A DNA stretch of 64,000 nt from Casuarius casuarius. Taxonomy: Eukaryota; Chordata; Aves; Casuariiformes; Casuariidae. The stretch covers positions 434,001-498,000 of the forward strand of contig PTFA01000415.1 of assembly GCA_003342895.1 (NCBI GenBank), read 5' to 3'. Below the pieces are notes generated by a model, which was given only the letters and a program-made list of their open reading frames with translations, ran no database searches and had not been told where the DNA came from. This document shows positions 38,600 to 51,470 of this stretch, one piece after another. Each line of letters starts with the position of its first letter. Position 1 is the first letter of the stretch. A program made the position numbers and the translations under genes.

Positions 38600-41500
38600 T
38601 TGGACAGTGCTGTACTGCCTCTTCTCCTGGCGTGTTGCACTTTTTGAATTTTCCTTTTTTCTTTTTTTCCCATCCTTTAAAAAAGTCTTTTTAGGCGGAG
38701 GCTGCTGTATCTTTGGTAGCCTCTGCACAGGTGCTGGTTACTGCTGGTGGGTTGTTTGGGCTTATCAGGCATTTCCGAACTTTGTCTCCTGTTCACCTCG
38801 ATCAGGCTTGTCGGTGTTTGGAGAGGCGGTGTCTGATACTGTGGTGCCAGCCTCTGTGAAACTTCAGGTGCATACGTGCTAAGGCAGTGGTCAATCTACA
38901 CAATTTCTAGGGTCTTTAGTTTTACATTATCAGGTGTAGTGGTGCAGGCCCTGTTTAAAAAAAAAAAAAAAAAGTGGAATTCTTTTGATAGGTGGTTTGT
39001 GGTGCTAACATTACTGACTGCCGGCAGAGGCGGTTCACCCCACCCCAAAGTCTGAACCTCTACCAAAAGAAGAGCAAGAGAGACCTCTGAATCTGGAAAA
39101 ACTACTTTAACACTTCCAGCGTAGTCCTGCAAGGGGATGTTAATTAGCTACTGTGCTATGGGAAAAACTGAGGTTCTTGAGTAGTGCTGGATGCACTTCT
39201 AAGCACTTTAAAATGCTTTCCTTTTATTTATTTATTTATATATATATTTTTTTTTTACTTAGACTGTAGCTTAATAAGCCTTGTGAGCTGGCCCTGTTTA
39301 ACACGGGTCATTGCACCCTTCCCCCCCCAAACCTGGCTACTTACTCCCACCCTCCAGAGCTCATGCAGCCGAAAAATAACCATTTTCATTTTTTCTGGGT
39401 TAGTTTTCATTTCTGTCAGTTTTCTGAACCCAGGCTCAGAGTATGTGCTGGCAAAAAGAGTTGGTGCAGCCACAGGTGAGCAGCATGGAGGCAGTAATGA
39501 GCAGTCAAAAGGTAAGAAAAACCTACTTCTTTCAACAGCAGTAATTACTTATGCTACATTAAAGTGTTCATTAAACTACAGCTTTAGTTTGCTGCATAAA
39601 CAAATGTCAGCAAAGTGCTTCTTATTGTTATGTACCAGTGTTCTCTTACGCTTTGCTTTGCAGTTGTTTACTGCCTTTTTTTAGCATAATCTTCCATTTA
39701 TACTTTTATGATAGCGCTATGTGTTGTACATATGAAATCTTATATAAAGAATTACTTTAGAAAATGTAAAATCAACTGAGAGCATGAAACTAGATGTTGC
39801 AATGCTTTTCCTTTTGCATGAAAGCTAATAACTTGGTTTGTATTTGAACTGGTCTAAGCCTGAAAAGATTTCTAGCCCATAGCTCCTCTCTGAGTTGCCA
39901 ATCTCACCTTTAATTATTCCTTTTTTTAGTTCAGACGTGTAATTTTTAGCTGCAGTTTGATCAGAGACTAAAAATACAAGTCATGTTCTAATTACAGTTC
40001 TTCCAAACAAAACATTTGTCTCCTGTAGTAACATCTCTGAGAAAGATCAGACTGTAAGGTTTTTGAGTGATACTGCTAAATGTGAACAAATAGTCTGTGG
40101 ATGATCACAGTTTCCAAGTAATAAAAGTAGCCTTACATCATATTGTACCCCTTTATAGCCTCTGAATTGCACAGTGAAAACCAAAGCTAAAAGATTAAAT
40201 TTGTCGACAATGATTGAAAATGGGGTAACACTATAGGAAGGGTGTCTCTTTGGTTTTTTTCCCTGTCATTGATCAAGTACCTACTACCAATATGATAAAT
40301 GATTTGGTTGAATACCCTGTCATGAAATTACAATGTTGAGGGATTCCTTAGATGTGCTCTTAAAGATTCTTTATAATCTAGACTGTCATATGTATTATAG
40401 TTATACTTAAGATCTAAAGCCCTGGTTTTGGTAAACATAAATAGTGCTACATTCTTCCCAGCTTGTCATGACTTGCCCTTCCATATTAGATCTCTTAAGC
40501 TCTTCAGTCGTAGTATTTCATTACTAGAATGACATTGATGCACAATATAATTACACTGGTGTGGTTTTTAAGTGTGGATGAGGTTTTTTATTCTTTGCTG
40601 GATCAGGAGCTAAGTGATAAATGAGAAGTTATTTCCTAAGTGTGGTTTAAATACCACATATTTCATTAGGTGCATACATACATACGCTGCATGGGAGAGT
40701 GAGCCTTCTATTTTCCATTCAGTTGGGTCTCTGAGTAGGAGCTAAGGCAGTTCAAAAACTGGTTTGGCACAAATCAGCTTAACTTATGGCAGCCTGGGGC
40801 GTACCACATAATAACATACCCTGCTGAAAACCCACCTCTGAGCCTCATCCTGCTGCGGGAAGGTTTTTACAGGTAACCAAGCTGGCTAATTCAGGACTTG
40901 GGTTGCTGCTACTCTGCATTACATCTGTACTGTTGTTACAGATAGTGCATCTTCCCTTGCTTCCTTAGTACAGAGTTCTTGAGCATAGCTTCTCTGTTTG
41001 TTGTTGCTTCGGAGAATGGGATCTTGTATCCCAGGTCCTGTAAGTTGCTGGTATCGCTGATGAATGATGCTTACCCTTTTTCAGAACTCGTTGCATTCTG
41101 AGTTTATAGTCTGCTTTTGAGAAAGGCTTATTAGATGAAGCAAAACAGATGCGCATATGTAGCAAGAGTTCAAAGGTCAGTCACTCTTTGCTTTGGTTGA
41201 TAGGAGAAATAAATAAAATAATGAATTTCCCTGCCATCAGGTCCTTGCCAGTTTTATTGTGCTGTGCTCTGAGGTCAGAGTTCTCTAAATTTCTAATTTT
41301 TTTAAAAAAAGAAAGCCCAGGATCTTTCTTCTTTAGCATATTATGTGCAAACAATTTCTTTCTTCCTCAGCTGCCTCTCTAGTTAAACGGGCTGTCTCTT
41401 CTGTAAAAACAGTTTCCTCCCTCTGCCCTGGTGTCTTTTATCTTGCCCAAATGTCCTTGGTCTCTCTGCTTATCCCTTCATTTGGGGGGAGGAGGGGGTA

Positions 41501-44200
41501 AGCCTGTATGTTATAATGATTTGTTATAAAAGTTAAATAGGGGTTAGACTAAGTGTTGTCCTGTTCTGAAGTCTATGAATCATAGGTTGGATGAGAAATT
41601 AGTGCTCTATGTACTGTATCTTATAGCAGCCTCATTAATTTTTCCATCTTAATTGATCATTTTAACATTTATTTTTATACTGGAGGAGACATAGCTGTAG
41701 AAGGCTTTTGGATTTTTTTCCACAGAGATGCATTTCAAAATGACATTAGCTAACTGGTAAACTGGCAACCTGGTAAACAGTTGAGCAGAGCAAACTCATA
41801 ACTGAGACCATAGCGATGCATTTTATACAGAAACTTAATTTTATTCTCTTAAATGATATAAATTCTTTGCATTTATAAAATTAACTGTGTTTTTGCATGT
41901 CTGACAGTATGAGGCATGGCCACTCTATAAAGCTTTAAGTATATAAAATTGAACAGAGCTGCGATTTTAGGTAGCTAAATTCAATATTGTGATTAGAGAT
42001 TCTCAAGACACCTGGGAAATGTAGCTTTGAATGTCTTCAAGCGGCGGAGACATTGAATCATCCATTTGGAGACAAATGCTATTATATATGAGCTATTATA
42101 CATGGTCATTATGTTCAAGCTGGGCATTCCTTCTACCATGCCTGTGTGTTAAAGAAAAGCTGTGAGCCCTGCTCGGTTAGAACAAGTGTAGATACTCTCA
42201 GGAGGCAATTCTGACCCTGGAGGCAGAGCAGGCAGAAACATCTGCAGCCCTGACATGGGGGCCAAAAATACACTTCAATGAATATCATGTTTTCCTGGCT
42301 AGTTCAAGATGGGTGACTTTTTTTTCCAAGTATTACATGGAAGTTAACTCTGATTCTGACATTCACCGTTACAGCAGGGGAGATGGAGCAGTGATTAAGA
42401 ACTGTATTATCTAGTTTATTGCTGGTGATTTTATATGAATCTTGGATCATATTGATGTACAGAAGGAAGAAAAAAGTATTTAGATTTTGAGTTTATCTTG
42501 CTCAATTTTGGTGAAATACAGGTAAAACATAGGTTGGCACAATGCTAATGACTTCTGGGTATTTTGGACAGTTGCAGTCTATGTAGGATAAGTTAATATT
42601 ACAGTTCTCGATTTAAGCTGTTCTGCCCCTTTTTCTAAATCTGAATTATATACTCTGATGTATTAAAACAAATCAGATTATCTGCCTAGTTTTCAGTTTT
42701 ATCCTCCAAAAGATTGTAGGGACATTTAATATTATTTTGCTTAATTACTGAAACTTCCTGGGACATTAGTTATCAATGCCAACAGAAAAGAAAGTTATTC
42801 ATGGATATTAAAACCAACCTGGACTGCAAAGAGTTACAGAAGAATCTCGCCCTCAATCAACTGGTGACTTTCAACATCTAGAATCATTGCTTATCCTCTC
42901 CGTTGTGGTGCTGAGATAGGACTATGAGACACATTTTTTACTTGTGTTCCTTCCATGGTTTTTTTAGTTGGATACCGTGACTCAAGGACAGTAAGAGGTG
43001 TCTTCCCCAACTGATAAGCTTATCATCCTAACCCTAGTTTTTATTCTCTTAAATAATAGTATTAGGTTGTGGTTGTGGCAAGAAATAATACTGGGAAAGG
43101 TAATCTTTTAAAACAAAAGGTAAAGAAGAGGAATTTATAAGCAAACACATATTAAGTCCTTGTAAACAGTTCTATAATTTGAGTAACGTGTACTTACTGT
43201 CCTTGCAAGTAAGTTTAACTTTGTCTGAATGGGATTCTGTTCACTTGTGAAGTGGGCATGCATGAGACAGCTACTTACCATAAGGAGCAGTCTAGGCTAT
43301 TTTTGCAAATTTTACATACTTTCTGCTATTTGTCTGCTTGTGCTGGCATAAGGTTAAACAGGCTGGGAAATTTAATTCTGACTAAAAAGTTAATGACTAA
43401 AACTCAAGCTTATTTGGGGTGTTTTTTTCAGGTACTCGGACTTGTTTTTTTTTTTATTTATCCAAGATTAAGGAATATCTGGATGTTTATATAGCTGATG
43501 AGGACTTTTGGGACCCTGCTTTCACATTTCAGCAAGGTGATCAAGTCTCACTTGAGTATGTACGTGTAGTTTTTGGATTAAGACTAGAAATGGGGGTTAG
43601 ACTCCTGATAATATCCTGAAAGCATACATGAGGCAGTCTTACAGCTTTGCCAGCCAAATGTGATGTTTAGAGGACTCTGAGTATTCACAGTTCACAAGGT
43701 AGTTTGGGGTTTAGAGTAGTAAACTGTATTTAAATAGTATTTTGTTAACTCTTATCTGCAATTTCACTTCCAAAATAGCTTGAAAAGATGTAGTCTTCTG
43801 TAGAAAAAATGCATAATGATATTATATATTAAATATGCTTAGGTATAATTTGAAGTGAAATGTTTTTTTTCTGATAAATATTGTGTTTCTGATAAATTCT
43901 GTGTCTCAGAAAATAGCTTCAGCTTTGAAAAAGATTTCTTCTTCAGTAAGAAAATAGTATTTTTAAGAAATCTGTTAGTTTTTTTTTTTTTTTTTTTTGA
44001 AGCAGGAAAATAATAGGTGAAAAATTCAGGGGAGAAGAGGACTATGGCTATTAATTTCTCATATTCTGTACTTTGTCATTGCTCTCTATGATTTTTGATG
44101 TTTTATCATCTGCTTAAAGGTGAAGATTATGAAGGGTTTTTTTGAATATTTGTGTCTTAGAAGACTCAAACACCCCAACCCTGGTGAGGTACTATTGTGC
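38600..44200. other. KCNT2-CFH intergenic region, left part: no gene seen
   Basis: AT-rich unique sequence with simple repeats: poly(A) of 17 at 38957-38973, TTTA/TA repeats at 39224-39256 and poly(T) of 20 at 43979-43998. A faint CR1-like tail (GGGGTTAGACTAAGTG then TATGAATCATAGG, 41541-41586) is possible. The longest open frame (166 codons, 39184-39684) starts in the simple repeat and has no domain. A bidirectional non-coding transcript from the CpG island is possible but nothing in the sequence proves it. Confidence 0.6.
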
Positions 44201-44582
44201 ATATGTCTATATAATCACACTGGAAATCCTGTTTCCCTACTTGATTTATTGTAATTATTATTGGCTAAAAAGACAAAGAGATTAAAAAGAGAGAGAGTAC
44301 TATTCTTGTTGAACTCATCTGGAACCAATACAAAGAGATGAAATCTCAGGCTCCCAAGGGAACTTGAAGGTGTTATTTTACCTGGCTTTCAGCCCATCAA
44401 CTCACGAAAGCAGAGTTTCAAATCAGAAGTGACATACAAATTCCTTATATGAGGAAAGTGGGCATGCTGTGTTGAGAGTCCCAGTATCCAGCAGGCTGAG
44501 TGGAGCTGAGAGGCTAAATGAGCCAACAGGAAAAAATAGAGAAGTGTTTGAGGACCCTACCACTTCATTTAACTACGATGAA

Positions 44583-44728
44583 CAAAGTATTGCCAGCCCC
44601 CTAAATGATATAAAGTGGCCAATGTGTCCTTTGCTTCCCATCAACCTCAAGAAGCACAACTATTGGGCAAAAGTAAAACTGAAGGCTATAACCTACACTT
44701 AAAGGTTGTTTTGCCCTCTTGCCACTCA
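44583..44728 (+). repeat. Left arm of a 146-bp inverted duplication
   Basis: This arm is the reverse complement of 45132-45277 with two mismatches in 146 bases by direct base-by-base comparison (about 98.6% identity). It starts at CAAAGTATTGCC and ends at CCACTCA. The 403 bases between the arms are unique. A 77-codon open frame (44469-44702) overlaps the arm but has no recognised domain and is not continued in the second copy. The origin is unknown: template-switch inversion or an unrecognised element. Confidence 0.95.
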
Positions 44729-45131
44729 GCCCTGCTGTAAGAAGCTGTGTAAACTATGATCTCCAGCTCAAAATCTGCTAAAGTTTAGACATTTTACCCC
44801 TTTTCGAGGAAGTATCTATATTCTGAGTGGGAAGATGCATTAAGCTTTGGCTTCTCATCTCTGACAGAAGTAGCTCTGCCATGATACCAAACTGTTACTT
44901 AGTAATGTGAGGTACATGACTAAAAATTACATCAGTGTGAAATCATTATCTAGGGGATGCCCTCTTATATTTAAGTTCCGTGATGAACTTTTTACCTTCT
45001 AAAATACATGTCTTAAAACATATATGTACATATATATATTTGATCACCACTGTATACTAATAATACTAGTAACAGACAATGATCGGGCCAGGATGCCTGC
45101 TCACTGAGGATCTGAGGTAAGTGTTGCTCAT

Positions 45132-45277
45132 TGAGTGGCAAGAGGGCAAAACAACCTTTAAGTGTAGGTTATAGCCTTCAGTTTTACTTTTGCCCAATAG
45201 TTGTGCTTCTTGAGGTTGATGGGAAGCAAAGGACACATTGCCCACTTTATATCATTTAGGGGGCCGGCAATACTTTG
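45132..45277 (-). repeat. Right arm of the 146-bp inverted duplication
   Basis: Reverse complement of 44583-44728. Mismatches are at the bases facing 44595 (A versus G) and 44619 (C versus G). Beyond the outer end similarity fades over a further dozen bases with a one-base shift. At the inner end it stops abruptly. There is no clear target-site duplication, so these do not behave as clean terminal inverted repeats of a transposon. Confidence 0.95.
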
Positions 45278-45635
45278 AGATCGTTATTTTAGAGCCTCAC
45301 ATTCACAATATCTAGTTCTTGTGCATTTATTTCATGTAATCTAACATACAGTCCTCCTTAGGTTCATAATTTTGTCTTAGTTACTACCTGAGTAAGAACA
45401 GCATTGTTTACCTTCCCTGTTGTTGTGACCATAACACTTTATTACCGACATGTCTACTACTTATTTCCATTTTGCTTCCAAGGACTGCCCTGACTTTTCC
45501 ATACTTACTGTGTCATTGCCTAGGCAGATGTTTACTTCCATCTTGCATTTTTCCCTAACAATAGTCTCTGTGCCCACATATTATAATTTGGAAGCACCAT
45601 CATTTTCTTAGGTTTCTTCCTTGCTGCGAAAGAAC

Positions 45636-45694
45636 TTCTGCTGCACTGCCAGTCTATAGATCTTTCTGCTGCACTGCCAGTCTATAGATCTTTC
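45636..45694. repeat. 28-bp tandem duplication (2.1 copies)
   Basis: The unit beginning TTCTGCTGCACTGCCAGTC is repeated exactly twice with period 28 (45636-45663 and 45664-45691) plus three further bases. The identity of the copies suggests a recent slippage event or an assembly duplication. Confidence 0.95.
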
Positions 45695-45751
45695 ACATCC
45701 TTCTCTCAAAAAAGAACTTGAAAATGGGTTAGGTTGATGTGAGGATATCAC

Positions 45752-45770
45752 TTATTTATTTATTTATTTT
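45752..45770. repeat. (TTTA)n microsatellite
   Basis: Four to five TTTA units in intergenic DNA. Confidence 0.85.
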
Positions 45771-47580
45771 TAAATGTACATTTGTTATGGCTTATTGGAT
45801 TGTTAGCTTTTGGAGATAAGGTCCATTTTTTGTTGATTTGTTCTGAATTTTACAGCACAGCATGTGGGGGGAAGTGTCTGTGTGCTACCATAACGTAAAT
45901 AACTATATTGTCAGCTAAGTTTCCACATTACATTTCTACAGAAAGAAATGCTTATGACACCTCTTTGCTGTGTTGTGTGCTGGACTAACAGGAAAAGCTG
46001 TTAATAGTTTTCAGTGCCCTTCAAGAATACACAGCCATTGAGGAATACTACTAATACATAATGAAACTTTTGAAAAACCACTCCAAGTGCTTGTTCCAAA
46101 AGAAGTACATATTTTGAAACAAATCTTTTATATATCTCAGTTTATAAAAATTGAAAGCCTTAATGATCCTATTTACTTTTTATTGTATATTTTACCTGCT
46201 GATTTTTGCCTGCCTCTTAATTTTGCTGTCTGATACACCTTCCAGAGTACAATGATGCAATGTTTGGGTTACAAACATTTTGCCTGCAGTGTTTATTTAA
46301 ACTTCAAAGAAAAAAACATTCTTGGGAGTCCTCCTATCTTTCCACTCGATGCTTTTTTTAACTGGCCATGCAGTAGGCAGACTGTTCTGCTGGAGTGGAA
46401 GGTTTGATAGTGATTCAGGAACAGTGGTAGACTGAGATATCCCAAAGTGAGAACAGAGTTTTAATGACACTGAAAACTACAAAGCTAGGGCCGAAAGAGA
46501 AATATGAGGAATTTTCTGATTTGATAATTCTTCTAAAAGGATCAAAAAGAGTAGAAAAAGTGTTTTTAATCAGAAACATAAAAAACTGACATCCTGGCTA
46601 AGGAACAAGGGTAAAAGCAGTTGTAGGAATTGTTGGTATTTGCGTTTTGCTTGTTAGCAAGAACGTAGAAAGTCCTGATGGGATGGGAAGTTGGGCCTGC
46701 CGCAGTGTAGAGGGCATGCTTACCATAGTCCTGTGAGCAATACTTTGCACATCAGGCGTGATCCCTTTAAGGCTATTCTAGCAATTGGGCACACATTCTG
46801 ACCTGATCTGTCTATTCTTACGTGCTGAACCATCACAGCGTAGATCCAAAAGCATCCACAACTGTGCTTTACCTGGCCTTGGCATGGTGATCTAACATCT
46901 GTGGCAACCTGAAAAAAAGCTGTAAAGCTGTGCTGTGAACAGGAGGGCTGAAAGCACTGCAGCAGGGGAGAGGGAGCTGATGAGAAATAGTGATAACCTC
47001 TGCCAGCTATCCGTGCCTTCCAGTGGCTTAGCTGCAAGTAGGAGGGCTTCATTTGAACTAGAGATATTGACAGCTGCTTTTATACAGGAGAGCATCTTTA
47101 TGTGAAGAACACTCAGGCAGTTTTTTCGTTGCTTTTGACTACAGAACACCAAGGTAGGAGAATGAGCTGGTACTTAAACAACACTTTTGTACCAAGTAGA
47201 TGATCAAAAGAAGAAGCCTTGCAGTCCTATTTTTTCCTCAGTACATTGTATACTAAGTATGATCTCATAGTAGCATCTATGTAGTCTGGTGGTGTGGTAC
47301 AAAATACTTCCAGAATTGGACACATCTACCATCATTTCTGCAAAGCCCTGTGTGAAAACATGCTGTTAGGTGATTTGCATTAAAATAAGCTAAAGGAATA
47401 TGCAGAGAATTCCCGATATTGCTTTTCCATGTGCAGGGATACTCACATGGCCCACCCTTGGTGAAATGGCCTGGATAACAACAGTTGTTGAGATAGGAAT
47501 GTGCATACAAACACCCAAAACAGTTGCATACCCCAGAGACTGCATAACTCAGCTGATGACCTTAGAGGGGTTGACAGCCA
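45771..47580. other. Intergenic stretch, no gene seen
   Basis: Unique sequence without recognised repeats. Open frames of 110 and 86 codons on the minus strand (46720-47152) overlap each other and show no domain. The pattern of Cys/Ser-rich peptides is what chance frames look like. Confidence 0.5.
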
Positions 47581-47599
47581 TCAGCCAGATGAAACAGTA

Positions 47600-48320
47600 A
47601 CCCAGGAGTTACAGGGAGACTTTTCAAACAAATGAGGTCTCAGTTTGGAAGGAAGTGTAAAGGGAGCATGAAAACTTGTAACAGGAGGGAGAGACTTCAG
47701 AGTGCGAGTAGAGCAGCAGTCAAAACCAGAGCAGTGTGGTTTGATGCTGTCGGGAGTCGCCCCACTGGGATAACGCCTCTGCCTCTGCCAGGCAGAGCAT
47801 CCACCCTGGAGAACGCTGCAAGCAACCTGCATGCAGCGAGGGGAGTGCCAGTGTGGGGTGCAGCAGTAGCGACCTACACCTGGGGTGCACGTATGTGACC
47901 TTGTGTGGTGCTTTCTTCCCAGCATGTGCATTAGCAGATTGTAAGGAGCAGCACAGGTACGCATTAAGCACCTACACCTTCAACAGGAGGTGTAAGTATG
48001 GGAACTTGCAACCCCAGAATGGGTTGGGGGGGGGGGGATGCCTGTAACCCGCGTGGCCTGTGAGAGAGGGAGTGTATACTATAACTATGGGTGGGTGCCC
48101 ACAAGTTTGGGTGAGTAGAACTTTGTAGAGGGGTGCTTAGAAATTTGAAGTTTTTTCTTAACATTTTGTGTCTAATATTGTGGCTTATCTGTTGTATTGC
48201 TGATCCTGATCCTGAATCACTGATCCTGATCCTATTCACTGATTGCCAGTTTATTGTGTGTCGTTAATAAATCAGTAAACCAGTTTGATCGTGATTTGGT
48301 TAAACCTATGGGAACTGAGC
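47600..48320. other. GC-rich block with tandem repeats and AATAAA; possible retroelement (LTR) relic
   Basis: This block is clearly richer in GC and CpG than its flanks up to about 48120. Then follow a 12-G run (48026-48037), a duplicated CTGATCCTGATCCT unit (48199-48243) and TTAATAAATCAG (48264-48275). A GC-rich part followed by a polyadenylation-like AATAAA resembles an avian retroviral LTR, but I cannot place both ends or a target duplication. Open frames on both strands (up to 127 codons) overlap and have no domain. It could also be a small unmethylated regulatory island. Confidence 0.3.
48199..48243. repeat. Tandem repeat of a 20-bp GATCCT-rich unit
   Basis: CTGATCCTGATCCTGAATCA is followed by CTGATCCTGATCCTATTCA, and then by a partial CTGATT. 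Each unit itself contains a doubled GATCCT, so this is a nested duplication. Confidence 0.9.
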
Positions 48321-48774
48321 ATTTTTTTTCCCTGTGACACCTTTAGGTTGTATTTGTAGATATTATATGATGTGTAATTTCATTATGAATTGCAGAAGTG
48401 CTCTGCCAGTGGGAGGAAAGACAACTATTGACAATGGAAAGATAATCTTACCAGTAAGATAGTGGGATAGGGCCCTTTTGTGAAGATTTTTTGAGCCCCT
48501 CAGTGGCAGATCCTAGAATTCTGTGGACCCTAATGATATCATTTGAAGCGTGACAGCAAGCATGTTGTCACGTGCACATGAAATTACACCGTGGTCAGAG
48601 ATGTTGTTCCAGCAGTGACTAAGCTCCCCTCATTAGTTCTCACTAGTTTTCTGTTGGAAGACACGGACTTCCTCAGGTCTACCTTCATATCACCAAAAGG
48701 CTTCCTAACAAATCATTCAGGTTTGAGCAAACACTTTGAGTATTAGTTTTAGCCCCCAAAATTGAGCGGGGAAT

Positions 48775-48868
48775 GACTAAGGTCCTGAGTAATGTGGTCT
48801 GACTGCATAGCTGACTCCTCTTTGTGCAGGAGGTTGGACAAGATGACCTCCTGACATCCCTTTCTATA
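48775..48868 (+). mobile_element. CR1 LINE 3'-end fragment
   Basis: The stretch reads like the CR1 3' end in sense orientation: 'aggtcctgagtaatgtggtc', then 'caggaggttggacaagatga', then 'cctcctgacatccctt'. It is truncated at the 5' side and diverged, and the ATTCTATG tail is almost lost. About 90 bases are recognisable. CR1 is the dominant LINE of birds and other sauropsids. Confidence 0.75.
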
Positions 48869-48869
48869 T

Positions 48870-51420
48870 GAATTTTCCTGCGCTAGGAAATAGGCTTTTC
48901 CATGCTGCCTAGACATGCAGTTTCTCTACTAGAGGAAATATCTGGTAGTATCTTGACTGACTGGTTGTGTCCACAACAATGTTTGAGTGCAGTCACACCA
49001 ATTCTCCAAGCAAGGAGATGGGTAAAATCTTTCTCCTTAGATAGGTAAAATCCAGCTGCTTTTAATTGCATGCCTACTTAGGTGTTTCTGCCTCTTTTTA
49101 TTGATAGGAGGTAAGAGTACTCTAGAGATGATTTTACCTCTGCCTGCCTTAGATGTCTTGAGGCTCGCCTTTCTTCACTAACACCTCTTGGTTAGTCTGT
49201 TTTCTTATACATTCCATTTCCTTAGAGGGTGGAGATGACCCTGTCATCCAGATATGTTTAAAAGAAAATCAGTTTTGAATCAATTTACAGCCTGTGGAGG
49301 ATGTGAGTAGGGGAAGAAAGATTAACTTCCTGATTTTATTTCCATTTGGTTAGTGTAAGTTTTGTCACTGACTTCAGATCAAGAACACAGGACTGGAAAA
49401 GACTGAATCTGGTCCCTGTTCTGCAACTGAAGATGTTTTTTGTCAACATTATGCCCATAAAAAGATGACTTCTGAGCCTCACTTCTCAGGTGATTCTTCT
49501 AATTTCCGACTTAAATTTATTCATAGGACATTTATAACTCTCTGCCCTTGTGTGGTGGTGTCTTTTAGCTTAAATAGTTCTAACATATATTGTTTTACAG
49601 CTTAAATAGTTTTAACAGTCATTGTGTTCATAAAAAGCAATTAAGAAATTCTTGGTGAATATTCACTTCAATTCCAGTTTGGGTTCAGCTATAGCTAGAA
49701 CTACCTTTCTTTGGTGGTAGTTCAAACCAGTAATGTTTTGACAAGCGGTTTAGTAACCCAAAAATAGTTCAAGCCAGAACTGGTTTAAGTCTCATGACGT
49801 CAGAAAATACAACACCTAAAAATTGGAGAAATGATAGAATGAGGGCGTGCTTGCAGCATGGATTTATCCTGCTAATTGGTTCGAGCCACCTTCTTTTGGT
49901 TGGCACCCGAGTGCCTACCAGCACTGTGCCTCAGCATTTCTCCAGCTCCTGGAGCTTGGCACAGCGGTTGAGGAATTGGAAAGCAGTAGTGTCACTGCTA
50001 CCTTTGAAAAGCAGTTAGTACTTATGCTGTGACAGGAAAGGCTAAACCATCCTCAGTCCCTCCCCACTACAAGGAAACATGCTTTTGCACCTAGCAGCCC
50101 ACTGGCCCAGAAGCATGTGCACGCACACACATGCATGAGGTTGCTTCAGAGAAGGACAAACAAGCAAGACTGTCCTGGTGCGCTTAGAGCACCACTGTCT
50201 ATACCAGCACATGCTTCTCTACCACAGCACAAAAGGGATCACAGACTTTGTCAGTTCTCTCCCATGAGCAATTTTCCAAGAATTTAACTCGGGCAAGTGC
50301 AAAAAGATCTCTTTTTTGCTTAGATACTCTTTACTGCCAGGAACCTCAAAACTGATGCAGACCAATCATCACAGGGTCATGGAGCAGGGCAGGAGTTCAG
50401 TCTGCACGTACGAGTCACCTGGCAAGAGAAAAGTGAGGGCAAAAAAGAGAGATGTGATGCTGTCTGGCAGATTTCTCACAGGTGTAAAAGCTGAATGTCA
50501 GTTTTCACTAAGACCTGAATTACTCTGAACTGGTAATTGACAACATAGCCCAGGTACAAAAAAAGACATTCAAGAAATAATTTAACTTCAGCTCCATTTT
50601 GAGAAGAAAAAAGTTAACTGCTTTGGTATTGGGATTTGATTTGGGATCTGTTCTCTAAACAAACTCTATTTTATTTCAGTAGGCTAAGCCAGTGGTTTTA
50701 AGGATATGTTTATGTAGTCTCTTGGGAGCGTACACGAGATTGATCTGTGCATGCTCCATGTCAGCGCCATCATAGCTATGGGGCATACAGCCTGCGGCTG
50801 TTTTGTGTCCGTCTCCTGAGAGCACTTTGCACTCCTATGTTTCTCCCCAGGTCTCAGTATCAGACAATTCTCTTTGTGTAATCCACACTTCCACTGTGGC
50901 TCATTTCTACGAAAGCCAAGACCTTTAATGAAAATATTGCTGCTAACATCAAGCCATGGGGAGATTCACTGTTACCCACCATGTTGCCCTATAGCTCTTC
51001 TTTTAGTGCAATCTTTATTTTTTTTAAGACAGTTCATTATCCATATTACAATTATATTCATTCCCATCTTCTCCATCCTATGGTTTCTAATGTGAAACGA
51101 AAACAAATGGTTCAGCATAGCCTAGGTTTATTTGATTTTGTACATTTCCTTTGTTTTGGGTAATTGGATATCTTACGCAAAAACCTATAGGTTAGTAAAT
51201 CACTTTGTATTTTTCATCATATATCTTAAATGATATTCCTGTAGCAGAGAAGTTCATTTTTATACACAAATAATTTTAATTCTGTTTTTTTTTAACTGAG
51301 CATATAAAACACAGGGAATCACAAAGTAATTCATTTGAGCAACTTCTTTTGGATAGGAAAAGGAATAAGCTTATCTGAGCATGGAAGGGATTACTATGTA
51401 AAAACTAGCTGAACACAGGA
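48870..51420. other. Intergenic region upstream of CFH, no gene seen
   Basis: Mostly unique AT-rich sequence. It contains a doubled AGCTTAAATAGTTYTAACA about 32 bases apart (49567 and 49599), a small hairpin GAACTACC/GGTAGTTC (49698-49723) and a perfect CRE palindrome TGACGTCA (49795-49802). Short open frames (74 and 73 codons) have no domain. Distal CFH regulatory DNA may lie here but cannot be told by eye. Confidence 0.5.
49795..49802. promoter_or_regulatory. Consensus cAMP response element motif
   Basis: Perfect palindrome TGACGTCA, 1.9 kb upstream of the CFH start codon. A CpG-containing 8-mer is rarer than chance in CpG-depleted DNA, but a single site proves little. It has no clustered partner motif that I can see. 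Confidence 0.25.
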
Positions 51421-51450
51421 AGGGGCGGTGTCAACTGAAATCACCAGGCA

Positions 51451-51470
51451 TTTATTTATTTATTCATTTA
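51451..51470. repeat. (TTTA)n microsatellite near the CFH promoter
   Basis: Four TTTA units and an ATTCATTTA variant about 100 bases upstream of the TATA-like element. Confidence 0.85.

Noticed and set aside
39184..39684. 166-codon plus-strand frame with a hydrophobic start
   Set aside because: The apparent membrane segment is the translation of a TTTA/TA/T simple repeat; no domain follows.
41541..41586. CR1-like tail in intergenic DNA
   Set aside because: Only a short phrase resembles the CR1 3' end; too weak to annotate as an element without a scored search.
44469..44702. 77-codon frame overlapping the left inverted arm
   Set aside because: No domain and no counterpart gene. The arm similarity is at DNA level and does not preserve a frame of interest.
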